Part shown: positions 5,477 through 7,019 of the stretch, piece after piece | Position numbering within the stretch: the stretch's first letter is position 1 | Layout of the letters: every line of letters starts with the position of its first letter | Source of the DNA: Nitrospirota bacterium | Lineage (GTDB): Bacteria; Nitrospirota_A; Leptospirillia; Leptospirillales; Leptospirillaceae | DNA: 7,019 bases | Direction of reading: 5' to 3' | Assembly (NCBI GenBank): GCA_021838585.1 | Contig: JAKCDE010000046.1 | Span: forward strand, 1 to 7,019 | Made by a program: the position numbers and the translations under genes | The notes under the pieces: generated by a model | The model's database searches: none | What the model was told of the DNA's origin: nothing | The model's input: the letters and a program-made list of their open reading frames with translations, nothing else

Positions 5477-6085
5477 GTGCCGAAGGCAGAAGAGTCTCTC
5501 CTGGAAGGGGTCACGGGGGTCTCCGGGGACAGGGCTCATTTTTTTCTCTACCGCACAACCCTCTCCCTCATCGATGCGACATCGGTGGTGGCCTTTCTCT
5601 GCGGCGACAACCTCTTTGACGCCGACTTTCTGATGCGGGAAGGGCAGAGGCAAGGACTTTCACCCTCCTTTGTCCTCTCCCGGATCCGGGTCGCCCGGAT
5701 GTTCACCCTGCATCAGCTCGCCACCTCCGTCCAAAGCCGGCTCAAGGATCTTCTGGCTCGAGAAAGGGTGAGCGGCCTCATGATCTCGGGGATTGTCCCC
5801 CTCTTCTCCGAGAAGCGCATCCCCCCAAGAGAGTCCGAAAGTCTTCTTGCCGAAACGCTCGGCTCTTTGAAGACTCTGGCCCGGACCTACCATCTCCCCT
5901 GTCTGCTCTCCCTTCCGGGCTCCCCCGGCCCTTCCCGCCCAGCGAGTCCGATCCAGCGACAGGCAGAGGCGGCCTGCACCCGGATTCTTCACCTCACCGT
6001 CTCCCCCGAGACCCTTCGCCAAGGAGCCCTGCATGGGACGCACCCTTCCCACATTCACCGAACGGGCCGACGCCCTTTTTCTTGA
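5477..6085 (+). CDS. RadA/RecA-fold protein lacking both Walker motifs
   Basis: From GTG 5477 the product has 202 residues and follows the ATPase core of RadA/Rad51 recombinases by eye: VVAFLCGDNLFDADFL (38-52) at the place of the strand with the catalytic glutamate, IRVARMFTLHQLA (70-82) at the conserved I-x-x-x-R-x-x-x-x-x-Q region, LMISGIVPLF (101-110) at Walker B, ESLLAETLGSLKTLARTYHL (121-140) at the following helix, and ACTRILHL (166-173) near the C-terminus. The P-loop position reads GVSGDRAHF, without the GKT/GKS lysine, and the Walker B aspartate is replaced by S104. It is therefore unlikely to hydrolyse ATP and may be structural or regulatory, like the RecA-fold ImuA of SOS mutagenesis cassettes. 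There is no N-terminal DNA-binding helix-hairpin-helix domain. The gene follows lexA by 13 bases and overlaps the next gene by 53 bases. TTG 5411 or ATG 5447 would add 22 or 10 residues. The fold assignment is by eye; the functional role is inferred. Confidence 0.75.
   Translation: MPKAEESLLEGVTGVSGDRAHFFLYRTTLSLIDATSVVAFLCGDNLFDADFLMREGQRQGLSPSFVLSRIRVARMFTLHQLATSVQSRLKDLLARERVSGLMISGIVPLFSEKRIPPRESESLLAETLGSLKTLARTYHLPCLLSLPGSPGPSRPASPIQRQAEAACTRILHLTVSPETLRQGALHGTHPSHIHRTGRRPFS
6021..6026 (+). promoter_or_regulatory. Ribosome binding site of the 93-residue gene
   Basis: A consensus AAGGAG sits six bases before ATG 6033, inside the upstream RadA-like gene. It supports a genuine overlapping start and translational coupling. 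Confidence 0.7.
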
Positions 6086-6314
6086 GTGGAGGCCCTTCCG
6101 CCGGGCCCTTCGCCGCGAAGACCAGGCGGTCTTTGATACCCTCCTGTCGGACGTTCGCCGGCATGCCCAGGCCGGGGCCGTTCTCTCCCCCCTCGACCCC
6201 TGGCCGATCCTGCTTCTTTCCATGCTGATCGAAGAGCGAAAGGCCCGCCTCTCTCTCCTTCAACAGGTCGAGCGGCTTGAAAAAGAAAGGATCTCGGATG
6301 GCCGCCCCTCCTGA
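6033..6314 (+). CDS. Small helical protein of unknown function in the lexA-polymerase cassette
   Basis: I do not assign a named family. The 93-residue product is acidic and basic throughout, with no signal peptide. It appears to be nearly all helix: a first part around TERADALFLEWRPFRRALRR (8-27) continuing into EDQAVFDTLLSDVRRHAQAG (29-48), a proline-containing turn (LSPLDPWP, 51-58), then ILLLSMLIEERKARLSLLQQ (59-78) and a charged tail. The last helix has heptad-like leucines and could form a coiled coil. The gene starts 53 bases before the RadA-like stop with a consensus ribosome binding site, and its own end overlaps the polymerase start by 17 bases. Such tight packing suggests equal production with both neighbours and a role as an adaptor joining them, for example to the polymerase; this is inference. 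Confidence 0.75.
   Translation: MGRTLPTFTERADALFLEWRPFRRALRREDQAVFDTLLSDVRRHAQAGAVLSPLDPWPILLLSMLIEERKARLSLLQQVERLEKERISDGRPS
6286..6291 (+). promoter_or_regulatory. Ribosome binding site of the polymerase gene
   Basis: AAAGGA lies six bases before ATG 6298, within the end of the 93-residue gene, and fixes the polymerase start. Confidence 0.5.
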
Positions 6315-7019
6315 GTTCCGGGGATGGCTCTTCGACGTCCTCCTTTCCGGAGGGGAGATCCTCCTGTGGATCCTGACCGACACGGGAGAGCGGCGGGCTC
6401 TGGTGGCCCCCTTCCGGCCACGATTCTACATCGGAGCCCCCGCACCAACGATCCCTCGTCTTCTGGAGAAGATCGCCCGGATGTCGCTCCCCTGCACTCT
6501 GGCCACGACAGAAAGGCGCACCCTCTGGGAGAGTGCCCCTCAAGGGGTCATCGAGGTCTCGACGTCCCGGGCCGGGACCTTCTCCTCCGTCTTCACCAGG
6601 ATTGCCCGACACTGCCCCGAGGCCGAATTTTTCAATGTCGACATCGACCTGCCCCGTCTCTTTCTCTATGAAACCGGACTCTTTCCCCTGGCCCTCTGCC
6701 GCGTTCGGGCGGGAGAGGACCAACGCATCGAGGAGATCCGGGCGGAAGACTCTCCTGCCGACCCCCAGTGGAGACTGCCGCCGATTCGGGTGATGGAACT
6801 CCGCCTCGAAGAGGCCCCGTCCTCTCCGGCGCTTCTTCCCGGAACCCTGCATGTCACGGTGGACGGAGAAAGCCGCTCTCTGGGCGGCGATAATCCCTTC
6901 GATCTCGTGGCAACGATCGACAGCCTCCTCCGCCGGGAAGATCCCGATCTCCTTCTCACCGACCATGGAGACGACATCCTCCTGCCCCGACTCGCCCGTC
7001 TGATCTCCCGGACAGGACA
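6298..7019 (+). CDS. Family B DNA polymerase, PolB2-like, N-terminal part (3' end outside window)
   Basis: The frame is open to the window end; 240 codons plus two bases are visible, about the N-terminal and exonuclease-like portion of a protein that normally has several hundred residues. GWLFDVLLSGGEILLWILTD (9-28) followed by FRPRFYIG (39-46) matches the PolB N-terminal domain, and FFNVDIDLPRLFLYETGLFP (111-130) the segment before the exonuclease. At Exo I, where active enzymes have D-x-E after a strand, this protein reads VMELRLEE (165-172), with R169 in the aspartate position. At Exo II, after DPDLLLTDHGDD (215-226), the catalytic aspartate position appears to be a leucine (L228 or L229). 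Proofreading is thus probably lost, as in the PolB2 family of inactivated B-type polymerases described mainly from archaea with a few bacterial members. The polymerase motifs are not in view. Position behind lexA and a RadA-like gene suggests a damage-induced repair or translesion role, which is inferred. Confidence 0.8.
   Translation, partial: MAAPPEFRGWLFDVLLSGGEILLWILTDTGERRALVAPFRPRFYIGAPAPTIPRLLEKIARMSLPCTLATTERRTLWESAPQGVIEVSTSRAGTFSSVFTRIARHCPEAEFFNVDIDLPRLFLYETGLFPLALCRVRAGEDQRIEEIRAEDSPADPQWRLPPIRVMELRLEEAPSSPALLPGTLHVTVDGESRSLGGDNPFDLVATIDSLLRREDPDLLLTDHGDDILLPRLARLISRTG

Noticed and set aside
4735..5514. Minus-strand open frame (259 codons) spanning the lexA promoter and gene
   Set aside because: It would run through the LexA box and promoter and has no family resemblance; lexA on the plus strand is certain.
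6055..6966. Long minus-strand open frame (303 codons) opposite the polymerase gene
   Set aside because: It resembles no family, is rich in G, R, E and P as expected of the complement of GC-biased codons, and lies opposite a frame with clear PolB text and a ribosome binding site.

Overview
The window is a compact, GC-rich (roughly 60% by eye) bacterial chromosome segment with densely packed, often overlapping genes and strong C/G bias at third codon positions. The taxon cannot be fixed from the sequence. Operator type, gene content and codon style would fit an acidophilic Nitrospirota such as Leptospirillum, but this is a low-confidence guess. No tRNA, rRNA, CRISPR array, insertion sequence or integrase was seen.

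Layout. (1) 1-1447, plus strand: the end of a TPR-like protein of unknown function, possibly cut by the window edge, overlaps a gene that fuses an XRE-type helix-turn-helix to a metallo-beta-lactamase-fold hydrolase. (2) 1448-1846: inverted repeats, then a minus-strand NirD-like Rieske [2Fe-2S] ferredoxin. (3) 1847-2193: a divergent intergenic region with a candidate promoter overlapped by a 29-bp imperfect palindrome. (4) 2194-4667, plus strand: an apparent operon of a degenerate O-methyltransferase-like protein, an M24 (Xaa-Pro dipeptidase-like) metallopeptidase and a degenerate short-chain dehydrogenase-like protein, closed by an intrinsic terminator over the last stop codon. (5) 4700-7019, plus strand: a separate unit starting with a sigma70-like promoter and a perfect GAAC-N4-GTTC LexA box, followed by lexA, a RadA/RecA-like protein that has lost both Walker motifs, a 93-residue helical protein of unknown function, and the first 240 codons of a family B DNA polymerase of the PolB2 (inactivated polymerase) type whose visible exonuclease motifs are degenerate.

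The last block is the most interesting part. Its plan (LexA, RecA-fold non-ATPase, small accessory protein, unusual polymerase) parallels the SOS mutagenesis cassette lexA-imuA-imuB-dnaE2, but uses a PolB2-type polymerase instead of DnaE2 and ImuB. The tight spacing and overlaps (13-nt gap, then 53-nt and 17-nt overlaps) and the single LexA box suggest one damage-induced, translationally coupled operon. The polymerase runs off the window, so the state of its polymerase active site is unknown.
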